Source: Streptomyces griseocarneus (GTDB taxonomy: Bacteria; Actinomycetota; Actinomycetes; Streptomycetales; Streptomycetaceae). From it: a stretch of DNA of 64,000 bases. The stretch spans positions 186,001 to 250,000 of the forward strand of contig PENC01000004.1 of assembly GCA_003674045.1 (NCBI GenBank). Reading direction: 5' to 3'. Both the position numbers and the translations under genes were made by a program. The notes under the pieces were generated by a model. It searched no databases and was not told where the DNA came from. It was given only the letters and a program-made list of their open reading frames with translations. This document shows, in pieces, positions 16,436 to 24,384 of this stretch (positions are counted from its first letter, which is position 1; the number at the start of each line of letters is the position of its first letter).

Positions 16436-19054
16436 TCAGCCGCGCCACCCGCCGAACAGGCCACCGGGCCGACCGCGGTTGGGGTCCGAGGGGCTCGGTG
16501 TGTCACCTGGGTCGCCGATGGTCCCGCCGATGTCACCGGGTCCGCCCGACGCGCCGCCGTTGCCGCCCTGGCGACAGTGGCGGTCGCCCGGCAGACAGAT
16601 CTTGCTCGTCGACGGGGTGGGGGAGGCGGACTGCGACGGCGACGCCGAGGAGGAGGCCGACGGCATTGTGGAGGGCTGGGTGGACGGGACCACGCTGGGC
16701 GCGGGGCTCGCGCCCTCGCCGTAGACCTTCTGGCCGAGGGGCTCGGCCGCCGGGAACTGCTCGACCGGCTGGCCCTTGAGTGCCTTGCCCATGTAGTCGG
16801 CCCAGATGTCCGCCGGGAACGACGCACCATGGATGGTCGCCTTGCCGCCCACACCACGCATGGAGAGGAACTCCTGCTTCTTGGCGTTGGGGTCGAGGCG
16901 GAACATACCGATCGAGGTCGACAGCTGGGGGGTGTACCCGGCGAACCAGGCCGACCGGTTGCCGTCGGTCGTACCCGTCTTGCCCGCCACGGGGCGGTCG
17001 CCGAGCTGCGCGGACGTACCGGTGCCCGCCTCGACGACGGTCTTCAGCACATCGGTGACGTTGTTGGCCACGTTCGGCAGGAACGCCTGCTGGCTCTTCA
17101 GCTCGTGCTGGAAGATGCTCTTGCCGTCCTTCTCCACCTTCTCGACCGAGTACGGGTCGATCTGCTTGCCGGCGGCGGCGAAGGTCGCGTAGGCGCCCGC
17201 GAGCCGGATGGCGCTGGGCGCCGAGGTGCCGAGGGAGAAGGTCGGCGTGGTGGAGGCGAGCTGGTCCTTGTCCAGGCCCGCCTTCAGCGCGGCCTCCCTG
17301 ACCAGGTCGGTGCCCACGTCCATGCCGAGCTGGATGTACGGCGTGTTCACCGAGAACTGCATGGCGGTGCGGAGGGTGATCGGTCCTCTGTCCTCGTCGC
17401 CGTCGTTCGCCTGGTGCCACTCGCTGCCGTCGTTGTCGTGCCAGACCTTGCCGTCGTACGTCCGCAGCGTCAGCTTGTTGTTGCCGTTGTAGATGCTCTC
17501 CGGCGACACGATGGTGCGCTGGCTGTCGCTCTGCTCGGCGCCGAGACCGGGGTCCCGCTTGCCATGGGTCATCGCCGCGGCGAGCACGAACGGCTTGAAC
17601 GTCGAGCCGACCTGCGCACCGGTGTAGTCGGCGTTGTTGATGTAGTGCTCCAGCGCGTTCTCGCCGCCGTAGATGGCGACGATCTTGCCGGTCTTCGGCT
17701 CCACGGAGGCGCCGCCGAACTGCACGTACTTGTCGACCTCGCGCACGTCGGGCTTGAGATTGGCCTTGCGCACGTCCTCGACCGCCTTGCTGAGGGCGGC
17801 GACCTTGTCACGGTCGAAGGTCGTGTGGATCTGGAAGCCGCCACGGTCCAGCTGGGTCTTGCTGATGCCGGAGTGCGCGACGACGTAGTTGTCGGCCAGG
17901 CCGGTGAGATAGCCGATCTGGCCCGCCTTGTCGGTCGCGGGCTTGGGCGGCTGGGGCGTCGGGAAGCCCTTCTTGACCCAGCTGTCGCGCTCCGCCGCCT
18001 GCATGTGGCCGGTCTCGACCTCACGCCGCAGCGTCCACTCCCAGCGGTCCGTGGCCCGCTTGGTGTTCTTCTCCGGCGTCGCCGCCGGGCCTTGGCCGCC
18101 GGACGGGTCGTAGAGGTTCGGTCCGTTCAGCGTCGCCGCGAGGAAGGCTCCTTGGCTGGGCGTCAGTTCGGCGCAGTCCTTGTCGTAGTACGCCCGTGCC
18201 GCCGCCTGGATGCCGTACGCGCCACGCCCGTAGTAGGCCGTGTTGAGGTACCCCGCGAGGATGTCGTCCTTGTCCTTGGTGGCACCGACCTTTATGGAGA
18301 TCAGCAGCTCGGTGGCCTTGCGCTTGAGCGTCTGTTCCTGGCTCAGATAGGTGTTCTTCACAAACTGCTGGGTGATGGTCGAACCACTCTGGGTCTCACC
18401 GCCCTGCGCCATCTTGACGACGGCGCGCAGGATACCCATCGGGTCGACACCCCAGTCCTTGCGGAAGCTGGCGTTCTCGGCGGAGATGACCGCGTCCTGC
18501 ATCGGCTTCGGAATCTTGGAGATCGGCACGATCTGGCGGTTGAGATTGCCGCCGCCCGCGACGACCATCTGCTTGCCGTCCGCCCAGTAGTAGACGTTCT
18601 TCTGAACGACCGCCGCCTTCTGCTCGCTCGGCACCTGCACCACCGCGAGCGCGATGCCCACCGTGCCGAGGATCAGCCCTATGAAGCCGAGACACATGCC
18701 CAGCGCGAGCTTCCAGGACGGCAGCCAGCGCCAGAACCCGCTCTTGCCCTCGCGCGGGTAGTCGATGAGCCTCTTCCTGCCCGGCCGTCCGCCACGGCCC
18801 CGACCACCGCCGGGGCCGCCCGGCCCGACCGGGGGGCGTCTGCGGCCTCCGCCCCCACTCCCGCTCCCGCCTCCGCGCTGAGCGGCGCGCCGGGCCTCGG
18901 CCCGGCTGCCGTACTGGGATCCGCCACCGGAGTCCTGCGCGGCGGAACGGCTTGCTGGTGCGGCACGGCGGCCGGACGACGGCTGGGCCGCGCGCCTGGC
19001 CGCGGCTCGTCCGCCGCCCTGAGGCTGCGGCGGCTTGCGGCGGTGCTCGCTCAT
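16436..19054 (-). CDS. Class A penicillin-binding protein (transglycosylase/transpeptidase)
   Basis: An 872-residue bifunctional peptidoglycan synthase. It has a basic Gly/Arg-rich cytoplasmic tail, then one membrane anchor (LALGMCLGFIGLILGTVGIAL). The GT51 domain follows, with the catalytic Glu in ISAENASFRKDWG and the motif GGSTITQQFVKNTYL. The transpeptidase domain has STFK, SVN (QFSVNTP) and KTGTT. The C-terminus is a Ser/Pro/Gly-rich tail with a CLPGDRHC pair. I chose the ATG at 19054 because an AGGAGT site precedes it. The frame extends a further 55 codons with no support. It polymerises glycan strands and cross-links them outside the membrane. Confidence 0.93.
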   Translation of the reverse strand: MSEHRRKPPQPQGGGRAAARRAAQPSSGRRAAPASRSAAQDSGGGSQYGSRAEARRAAQRGGGSGSGGGGRRRPPVGPGGPGGGRGRGGRPGRKRLIDYPREGKSGFWRWLPSWKLALGMCLGFIGLILGTVGIALAVVQVPSEQKAAVVQKNVYYWADGKQMVVAGGGNLNRQIVPISKIPKPMQDAVISAENASFRKDWGVDPMGILRAVVKMAQGGETQSGSTITQQFVKNTYLSQEQTLKRKATELLISIKVGATKDKDDILAGYLNTAYYGRGAYGIQAAARAYYDKDCAELTPSQGAFLAATLNGPNLYDPSGGQGPAATPEKNTKRATDRWEWTLRREVETGHMQAAERDSWVKKGFPTPQPPKPATDKAGQIGYLTGLADNYVVAHSGISKTQLDRGGFQIHTTFDRDKVAALSKAVEDVRKANLKPDVREVDKYVQFGGASVEPKTGKIVAIYGGENALEHYINNADYTGAQVGSTFKPFVLAAAMTHGKRDPGLGAEQSDSQRTIVSPESIYNGNNKLTLRTYDGKVWHDNDGSEWHQANDGDEDRGPITLRTAMQFSVNTPYIQLGMDVGTDLVREAALKAGLDKDQLASTTPTFSLGTSAPSAIRLAGAYATFAAAGKQIDPYSVEKVEKDGKSIFQHELKSQQAFLPNVANNVTDVLKTVVEAGTGTSAQLGDRPVAGKTGTTDGNRSAWFAGYTPQLSTSIGMFRLDPNAKKQEFLSMRGVGGKATIHGASFPADIWADYMGKALKGQPVEQFPAAEPLGQKVYGEGASPAPSVVPSTQPSTMPSASSSASPSQSASPTPSTSKICLPGDRHCRQGGNGGASGGPGDIGGTIGDPGDTPSPSDPNRGRPGGLFGGWRG

Positions 19055-19426
19055 CGAACGACTACTCCTAGGGCAGGCGCGTTGACGCCTGGAAGCGGCA
19101 GGTGGCTTGCGGTCCCCCCGATGCGCTGTACGGCCGCCCCCCGAACGACCGGGCGCACTGCATCCAGGACGAGGACGCCACGTGGTGTCACTCGGTTCCC
19201 GGTGGTCTGCATGGCGCACAGACTACGCACGGCCAAATCGCTCCCACTGCGGATGTTCACTCCAAATCAGGCAGGTTGTGTCCCACGAATCGGTGATGTG
19301 ACCTCGTTCACCGTGCCCCCTCTTGTCGCATCTACACGCTCGTTCTATCGTCTGGATGTATCGAGTCGATACATCAGCTCGACATAGCGCGGCATAGGGG
19401 ACACTGGGGACGAAGGAGGGCGACAT
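19055..19426. promoter_or_regulatory. Divergent control region of the PBP and padR genes
   Basis: A 372-bp spacer. Apart from the palindrome at 19355-19375 it is moderately AT-rich around 19230-19390. It must carry the promoters of both the minus-strand PBP gene and the plus-strand padR gene. No small gene with a ribosome site is apparent. Confidence 0.5.
19355..19375 (+). promoter_or_regulatory. Perfect palindromic operator upstream of padR
   Basis: Arms GATGTATCGA and TCGATACATC flank a single G, giving a perfect 21-bp palindrome 52 bp before the padR start. PadR regulators typically bind ATGTAT-like inverted repeats at their own promoters, and the ATGT/ACAT ends match that habit. Confidence 0.75.
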
Positions 19427-20095
19427 ATGAGCAGACGCTCCGGCATCCTCGAGTTCGCCGTTCTCGGGCTGCTCCGTGAGTCCCCGATGCACGGCTATGA
19501 GCTGCGGAAACGTCTCAATACCTCGCTCGGAGTGTTCCGAGCGTTCAGCTACGGCAGTCTCTATCCCTGCCTGAAAACCCTTGTGGCCAATGGATGGTTG
19601 ATCGAGGAACCGGGCAGCGCTCCGGAGGACGCCCGTGCGGCGACCCTCGCGGGGCGACGGGCGAAGATCGTCTACCGCCTGACGGCGGACGGCAAGGACC
19701 ACTTCGAGGAGTTGCTCGCCCATACCGGCCCTGACACGTGGGAGGACGAGCACTTCGCCGCCCGCTTCGCGTTCTTCGGGCAGACGTCGCGGGACGTACG
19801 GATGCGGGTGCTGGAAGGCCGCCGCAGCAGGCTGGAGGAGCGCTTGGAGAAGTTGCGCGCCTCCCTTGCCCGTAGCCGTGACCGGTTGGACGACTACACC
19901 CTTGAGCTGCAGCGGCACAGCATGGAGTCGGTGGAGCGCGAGGTCCGCTGGCTGAACGGGCTGATCGAGAGCGAGCGGACCGGGCGCGACATGCGCAAGG
20001 CCGCAGCACCGCAGGACACATCAGGAGAAACAGGCGGTACGCCCCGGGGCCGGGGACGTTCCCGGACTGACCGGTCCGGCGACACCGCCAAGTGA
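19427..20095 (+). CDS. PadR family transcriptional regulator
   Basis: 222 residues. The N-terminal winged helix [25 protein letters not shown], followed by [18 protein letters not shown], is diagnostic of PadR proteins. A long dimerisation region (about residues 100-185) of charged helices follows, and then a disordered tail. An AAGGAGGG site precedes the ATG at 19427. It lies 49 bp upstream of the inositol-phosphate synthase gene, so it probably regulates both, acting at the palindrome at 19355. Ligand is unknown. Confidence 0.92.
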   Translation: MSRRSGILEFAVLGLLRESPMHGYELRKRLNTSLGVFRAFSYGSLYPCLKTLVANGWLIEEPGSAPEDARAATLAGRRAKIVYRLTADGKDHFEELLAHTGPDTWEDEHFAARFAFFGQTSRDVRMRVLEGRRSRLEERLEKLRASLARSRDRLDDYTLELQRHSMESVEREVRWLNGLIESERTGRDMRKAAAPQDTSGETGGTPRGRGRSRTDRSGDTAK

Positions 20096-20144
20096 GCTCT
20101 GCACTCCGCAGGGCTTCGTCGAGTCAACACAGGGAGCAACCGGA

Positions 20145-21227
20145 ATGGGTTCGGTTCGCGTAGCCATCGTCGGCGTGGGCAACTGCGCCGCCTCGCTGGT
20201 GCAGGGCGTCGAGTACTACAAGGACGCCGACCCGAACGGCCGCGTGCCGGGTCTGATGCACGTGCAGTTCGGCGACTACCACGTGCGCGACGTGGAGTTC
20301 GTGGCCGCGTTCGACGTCGACGCGAAGAAGGTCGGCCTGGACCTCGCGAACGCCATCGGCGCCAGCGAGAACAACACCATCAAGATCTGCGACGTGCCGG
20401 CCACCGGCATCACCGTCCAGCGCGGCCACACCCTCGACGGCCTCGGCAAGTACTACCGCCAGACCATCGAGGAGTCCCCCGAGGCTCCGGTCGACATCGT
20501 GCAGACCCTCAAGGACAAGCAGGTCGACGTCCTCGTCTGCTACCTCCCGGTGGGTTCCGAGGAGGCCGCGAAGTACTACGCGCAGTGCGCCATCGACGCC
20601 AAGGTCGCGTTCGTCAACGCTCTGCCGGTCTTCATCGCGGGCACCAAGGAGTGGGCGGACAAGTTCACCGAGGCGGGTGTCCCGATCGTCGGTGACGACA
20701 TCAAGTCGCAGGTCGGCGCCACCATCACGCACCGCGTCATGGCGAAGTTGTTCGAGGACCGGGGCGTCATCCTGGACCGCACGATGCAGCTGAACGTCGG
20801 CGGCAACATGGACTTCAAGAACATGCTCGAGCGCGAGCGCCTGGAGTCCAAGAAGATCTCCAAGACCCAGGCCGTCACCTCCCAGATCCCGGACCGCGAG
20901 CTGGGCGAGAAGAACGTCCACATCGGCCCGTCCGACTACGTCGCCTGGCTGGACGACCGCAAGTGGGCGTACGTGCGCCTCGAGGGCCGCGCGTTCGGCG
21001 ACGTCCCGCTGAACCTGGAGTACAAGCTCGAGGTCTGGGACTCCCCGAACTCCGCCGGTGTCATCATCGACGCCGTGCGTGCCGCGAAGATCGCCAAGGA
21101 CCGTGGCATCGGCGGCCCGATCCTCTCCGCCTCCTCGTACTTCATGAAGTCGCCGCCGGTGCAGTACTTCGACGACGAGGCCCGTGAGAACGTCGAGAAG
21201 TTCATCAAGGGCGAGGTCGAGCGCTAA
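20145..21227 (+). CDS. ino1: myo-Inositol-1-phosphate synthase
   Basis: A 360-residue NAD-dependent enzyme converting glucose 6-phosphate to inositol 1-phosphate. That is the first step toward phosphatidylinositol and mycothiol in actinobacteria. The Rossmann motif [13 protein letters not shown], the conserved [17 protein letters not shown] and [14 protein letters not shown], and [11 protein letters not shown] all match bacterial Ino1. It follows padR closely and ends in a large hairpin at 21281-21330. Confidence 0.96.
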   Translation: MGSVRVAIVGVGNCAASLVQGVEYYKDADPNGRVPGLMHVQFGDYHVRDVEFVAAFDVDAKKVGLDLANAIGASENNTIKICDVPATGITVQRGHTLDGLGKYYRQTIEESPEAPVDIVQTLKDKQVDVLVCYLPVGSEEAAKYYAQCAIDAKVAFVNALPVFIAGTKEWADKFTEAGVPIVGDDIKSQVGATITHRVMAKLFEDRGVILDRTMQLNVGGNMDFKNMLERERLESKKISKTQAVTSQIPDRELGEKNVHIGPSDYVAWLDDRKWAYVRLEGRAFGDVPLNLEYKLEVWDSPNSAGVIIDAVRAAKIAKDRGIGGPILSASSYFMKSPPVQYFDDEARENVEKFIKGEVER

Positions 21228-21280
21228 AGCCGCTCGGCACCACGGAACGCGACGGGACTCCGCGCGCTCCGGTCCCGCCT

Positions 21281-21330
21281 CATACGCCGTGGGCCCCCGG
21301 GTTTGTACACCCGGGGGCCCACGGCGTATG
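21281..21330. terminator. 22-bp perfect hairpin after ino1
   Basis: CATACGCCGTGGGCCC... (21281-21302) pairs perfectly with its complement at 21309-21330 around the 6-base loop TTGTAC. There is no T-run afterwards. The repeat ends 14 bases before the MFS start codon, so it separates ino1 from the transporter gene and may also limit read-through. Confidence 0.7.
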
Positions 21331-21344
21331 TGAGGCTGAGCAGC

Positions 21345-22625
21345 ATGCCTGTCGTGCGCGATCTGCGCCTCCTGCTCCAACTGCGCGACTTCCGACGCCT
21401 GCTGACTGTCCGACTGCTGTCGCAGGGGGCGGACGGCGTCTACCAGGTGGCGCTCGCCGCGTATGTCGTGTTCTCCCCCGAGAAGCAGGCCTCACCCACC
21501 GCCATCGCCTCCGCCATGGCCGTCCTGCTGCTGCCCTACTCCCTCCTGGGGCCGTTCGCCGGTGTGCTGCTGGACCGCTGGCGCCGACGGCAGGTCCTGC
21601 TGCACGGCAACCTGCTGCGCGCGGCGCTGGCCACCGCCACCGCCGTCCTCGTCGTCGCACGCGTCCCCGACTGGCTCTTCTACGCCTCCGCCCTGTCGGT
21701 GACCGCCGTCAACCGCTTCGTCCTCGCCGGGCTCTCCGCGGCCCTGCCCCGCGTCGTCGACTCCTCCGACCGTCTGGTGATGGCCAACTCCCTCTCACCG
21801 ACCGCGGGGACACTCGCGGCGACCGCGGGAGGCGGTCTCGCCTTCGCCCTCCGTCTCGTGGCACCCGAGGGCACTACCTCCGACGCCGTGGTCGTCCTCT
21901 CCGGCGCCGCCCTCTATCTGTGCGCGGCCCTCTGCTCCCTGCGCATGCCCGTCGGCCTCCTGGGCCCCGACCTCTCCGCGTCGCCGACCACCCTGCGCGC
22001 GGCGCTGCTGGACACCGCGCGCGGACTGCTCGCCGGGGTACGTCATCTCGCGGAGCGCCGGACCGCCGCGCGTGTCCTGGCGGCGATGACCCTGATGCGC
22101 TTCTGCTACGGCGCACTGACGATCACCGTGCTGATGCTCTGCCGTCACGCGTGGACCACGACCGAGTCCGACGGGCTGGCGCTGCTCGGCCTCGCCGTCG
22201 GGGTCTCGGGGGCCGGCTTCTTCGCGGCGGCCGTCATCACGCCCTGGGCCGTGGCCCGGCTGGGGCGGCTCGGCTGGATCACCACGTGCGCCGCGGCAGC
22301 GGCGGTCCTGGAGCCCGCTCTCGGTCTGCCCTTCGCACGCGGCTCCATGCTGGCCGCGGCCTTCGTACTGGGCCTCACCACCCAGGGCGCGAAGATCGCC
22401 ACCGACACGGTGGTCCAGTCCTCGGTCGACGACGCTTTCCGCGGGCGGGTCTTCTCCCTCTACGACGTCCTCTTCAATGTCGCGTTCGTGGGCGCGGCGG
22501 GCGTGGCGGCCGTGATGCTCCCGCACGACGGGCGCTCGTCCGTCCTGGTGGTGATCGTCGCCCTGATCTACGCGATGGTCGCCGCGGGCATGGCGACGAG
22601 CGCGAAGGGGCGATGTTTCACGTGA
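21345..22625 (+). CDS. MFS transporter
   Basis: 426 residues with about 12 membrane segments. The loop motif LLDRWRRRQVLLHGNLLRA resembles the MFS A-motif between helices 2 and 3. The ATG at 21345 is the first start beyond the ino1 hairpin. A GTG at 21330 would be inside the stem. The stop codon TGA lies within a parS site (22615-22628). Substrate is not predictable. Drug or metabolite efflux is typical of this subfamily. Confidence 0.85.
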   Translation: MPVVRDLRLLLQLRDFRRLLTVRLLSQGADGVYQVALAAYVVFSPEKQASPTAIASAMAVLLLPYSLLGPFAGVLLDRWRRRQVLLHGNLLRAALATATAVLVVARVPDWLFYASALSVTAVNRFVLAGLSAALPRVVDSSDRLVMANSLSPTAGTLAATAGGGLAFALRLVAPEGTTSDAVVVLSGAALYLCAALCSLRMPVGLLGPDLSASPTTLRAALLDTARGLLAGVRHLAERRTAARVLAAMTLMRFCYGALTITVLMLCRHAWTTTESDGLALLGLAVGVSGAGFFAAAVITPWAVARLGRLGWITTCAAAAAVLEPALGLPFARGSMLAAAFVLGLTTQGAKIATDTVVQSSVDDAFRGRVFSLYDVLFNVAFVGAAGVAAVMLPHDGRSSVLVVIVALIYAMVAAGMATSAKGRCFT

Positions 22626-22636
22626 AACATCGCCCC
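22607..22636. terminator. 30-bp perfect palindrome with parS at its centre
   Basis: GGGGCGATGTTTCAC and its exact complement (arms 22607-22621 and 22622-22636) make an uninterrupted palindrome. It contains a full parS and ends the MFS gene. In RNA it could form a terminator-like hairpin, and in DNA it is a ParB target. Confidence 0.65.
22615..22628. other. parS centromere site
   Basis: Exact GTTTCACGTGAAAC, the Streptomyces ParB-binding site. It overlaps the stop codon of the MFS gene. Confidence 0.93.
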
Positions 22637-22650
22637 TCGACAGCTCACCG

Positions 22651-22691
22651 CCGGTGTTTCACGTACGACGTCGTTTCACGTGAAACACCGG
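22651..22691 (-). terminator. Hairpin with parS between the MFS and cca genes
   Basis: CCGGTGTTTCACG (22651-22663) pairs with CGTGAAACACCGG (22679-22691). The right arm includes a full parS and the left arm a degenerate one (GTTTCACGTACGAC, 22655-22668). It begins 10 bases past the cca stop on the minus strand, so it probably ends cca transcripts. Confidence 0.55.
22673..22686. other. parS centromere site
   Basis: Exact GTTTCACGTGAAAC, 58 bp from the previous parS, in the gap between convergent MFS and cca genes. Confidence 0.93.
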
Positions 22692-22700
22692 ACCGGCACA

Positions 22701-24176
22701 TCAGTCCTGTGCTGCCCACCACTCCTTGAGGGCGGCGATGGCGGCGTCGCGCTCCATCGGGCCGTTCTCCAGGCGCAGCTCCAGCAGGTGCTTGTAGGCC
22801 CTGCCGATCACCGGCCCCGGCCCCACCTCGAGGATCTCCATGATGTCGTTGCCGTCCAGGTCCGGCCGGATCGAGTCCAGCTCCTCCTGCTCCTGGAGCC
22901 GGGCGATGCGCTCCTCCAGGCCGTCGTACGCGCGGGACAGGGCGTTCGCCTTGCGCTTGTTGCGCGTCGTGCAGTCGGAGCGGGTCAGCTTGTGGAGGCG
23001 CTCCAGCAGCGGACCGGCGTCCCGTACGTAGCGACGCACGGCGGAGTCGGTCCACTCGCCCGTGCCGTAGCCGTGGAAGCGCAAGTGGAGCTCGACGAGC
23101 TTGGAGACGTCCTTGACCAGGTCGTTGGAGTACTTGAGCTTGGTCATCCGGACCTTGGTCATCTTGGCGCCCACCACCTCGTGGTGGTGGAAGGAGACCC
23201 GGCCGTCCTTCTCGAAGCGGCGAGTGCGCGGCTTGCCGATGTCGTGCAGCAGCGCAGCCAGGCGCAGGACCAGGTCCGGGCCGCCCCCTGGCTGACCGAG
23301 AGGGGCTTCCAGGTCGATGGCCTGCTCCAGGACGGTGAGTGTGTGCTCGTACACGTCCTTGTGGCGGTGGTGCTCGTCACGCTCCAGACGGAGGGACGGG
23401 AGCTCGGGCACGACGAAGGCTGCGAGGCCCGTGTCGACGAGGAGCTTCAGGCCCTTGCGGGGGTGGTCGGAGAGGATGAGCTTGTTGAACTCGTCCCGGA
23501 TCCGCTCGGCGGAGACAATCCCCAGGCGGTCCGCCATCTCCGTCATGGCCGTGACGACCTCGGGCGCGACCTCGAAGTCCAGCTGGGCGGCGAAGCGTGC
23601 GGCCCGCATCATGCGCAGCGGGTCGTCGGAGAAGGACTCCTCCGGGGTACCGGGGGTGCGCAGGACCCGGGCGGCCAGGTCCTCCAGGCCGTTGTGCGGG
23701 TCGATGAACTGCTTCTGCGGGAGGGCGACGGCCATCGCGTTGACCGTGAAGTCCCGGCGGACGAGATCCTGCTCGATGGAGTCGCCGTAGGAGACCTCCG
23801 GCTTCCGGGAAGTCCGGTCGTATGCCTCCGACCGGTATGTCGTGATCTCGATGTCGAAGTCGGACTTACGGCATCCCACGGTCCCGAACGCGATGCCGAC
23901 CTCCCAGACGGCGTCGGCCCACGGCCGGACGATCTTCAGCACGTCGTCCGGGCGGGCGTCGGTGGTGAAGTCGAGATCGTTGCCGAGCCGGCCGAGCAGC
24001 GCGTCCCGCACCGATCCGCCGACCAGGGCAAGCGTGAACCCGGCCTCCTGGAAGCGGCGGGCAAGATCGTCGGCCACGGGGGAGACCCGCAGGAGCTCGC
24101 TCACAGCACGCCGCTGCACGGCGCTGAGCTCGTTGGTCGACGACTGGAGGTGGCTGTCTTTGTTGGCGTTCGGCAC
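22701..24176 (-). CDS. cca: CCA tRNA nucleotidyltransferase
   Basis: About 491 residues. It adds or repairs the 3' CCA of tRNAs. The nucleotidyltransferase core has VGGSVRDALLGR and NDLDFTTDA (catalytic aspartates). The RNA/nucleotide-selection segment RRDFTVNAMAVAL and DDPLRMMRAARFAAQL follow, and then an HD domain (LLHDIGKPR). I chose the GTG at 24176 (VPNANKDSH), as in Streptomyces relatives from memory. The ribosome site there is weak, and the frame stays open upstream. It converges with the MFS gene. Confidence 0.93.
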   Translation of the reverse strand: MPNANKDSHLQSSTNELSAVQRRAVSELLRVSPVADDLARRFQEAGFTLALVGGSVRDALLGRLGNDLDFTTDARPDDVLKIVRPWADAVWEVGIAFGTVGCRKSDFDIEITTYRSEAYDRTSRKPEVSYGDSIEQDLVRRDFTVNAMAVALPQKQFIDPHNGLEDLAARVLRTPGTPEESFSDDPLRMMRAARFAAQLDFEVAPEVVTAMTEMADRLGIVSAERIRDEFNKLILSDHPRKGLKLLVDTGLAAFVVPELPSLRLERDEHHRHKDVYEHTLTVLEQAIDLEAPLGQPGGGPDLVLRLAALLHDIGKPRTRRFEKDGRVSFHHHEVVGAKMTKVRMTKLKYSNDLVKDVSKLVELHLRFHGYGTGEWTDSAVRRYVRDAGPLLERLHKLTRSDCTTRNKRKANALSRAYDGLEERIARLQEQEELDSIRPDLDGNDIMEILEVGPGPVIGRAYKHLLELRLENGPMERDAAIAALKEWWAAQD

Positions 24177-24384
24177 AACAGAAGAGGGTACGTGGCCGCA
24201 CGCCCGGGAGCCTCTCGGTAAACGGAGGAGAGCGCCGTACCGCACAAAGCAGGCGCAGCCGGGACATCGGGCCATGTCGGCGATCTTGCGGAGCGGTCCG
24301 CGGCACTTCGTCACAGCGGGCCTCGTTACCATTCGTGGACGCATAACCGACGACCACTGACGACGACGAGGAACGGACGAGCGC

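Noticed and set aside
16418..19387. Plus-strand frame of about 990 codons opposite the PBP gene
   Set aside because: Shadow of the class A PBP, which has all catalytic motifs on the minus strand.
22655..22668. Extra parS at GTTTCACGTACGAC
   Set aside because: Only the left half matches. It is better explained as the left arm of the hairpin with the parS at 22673.
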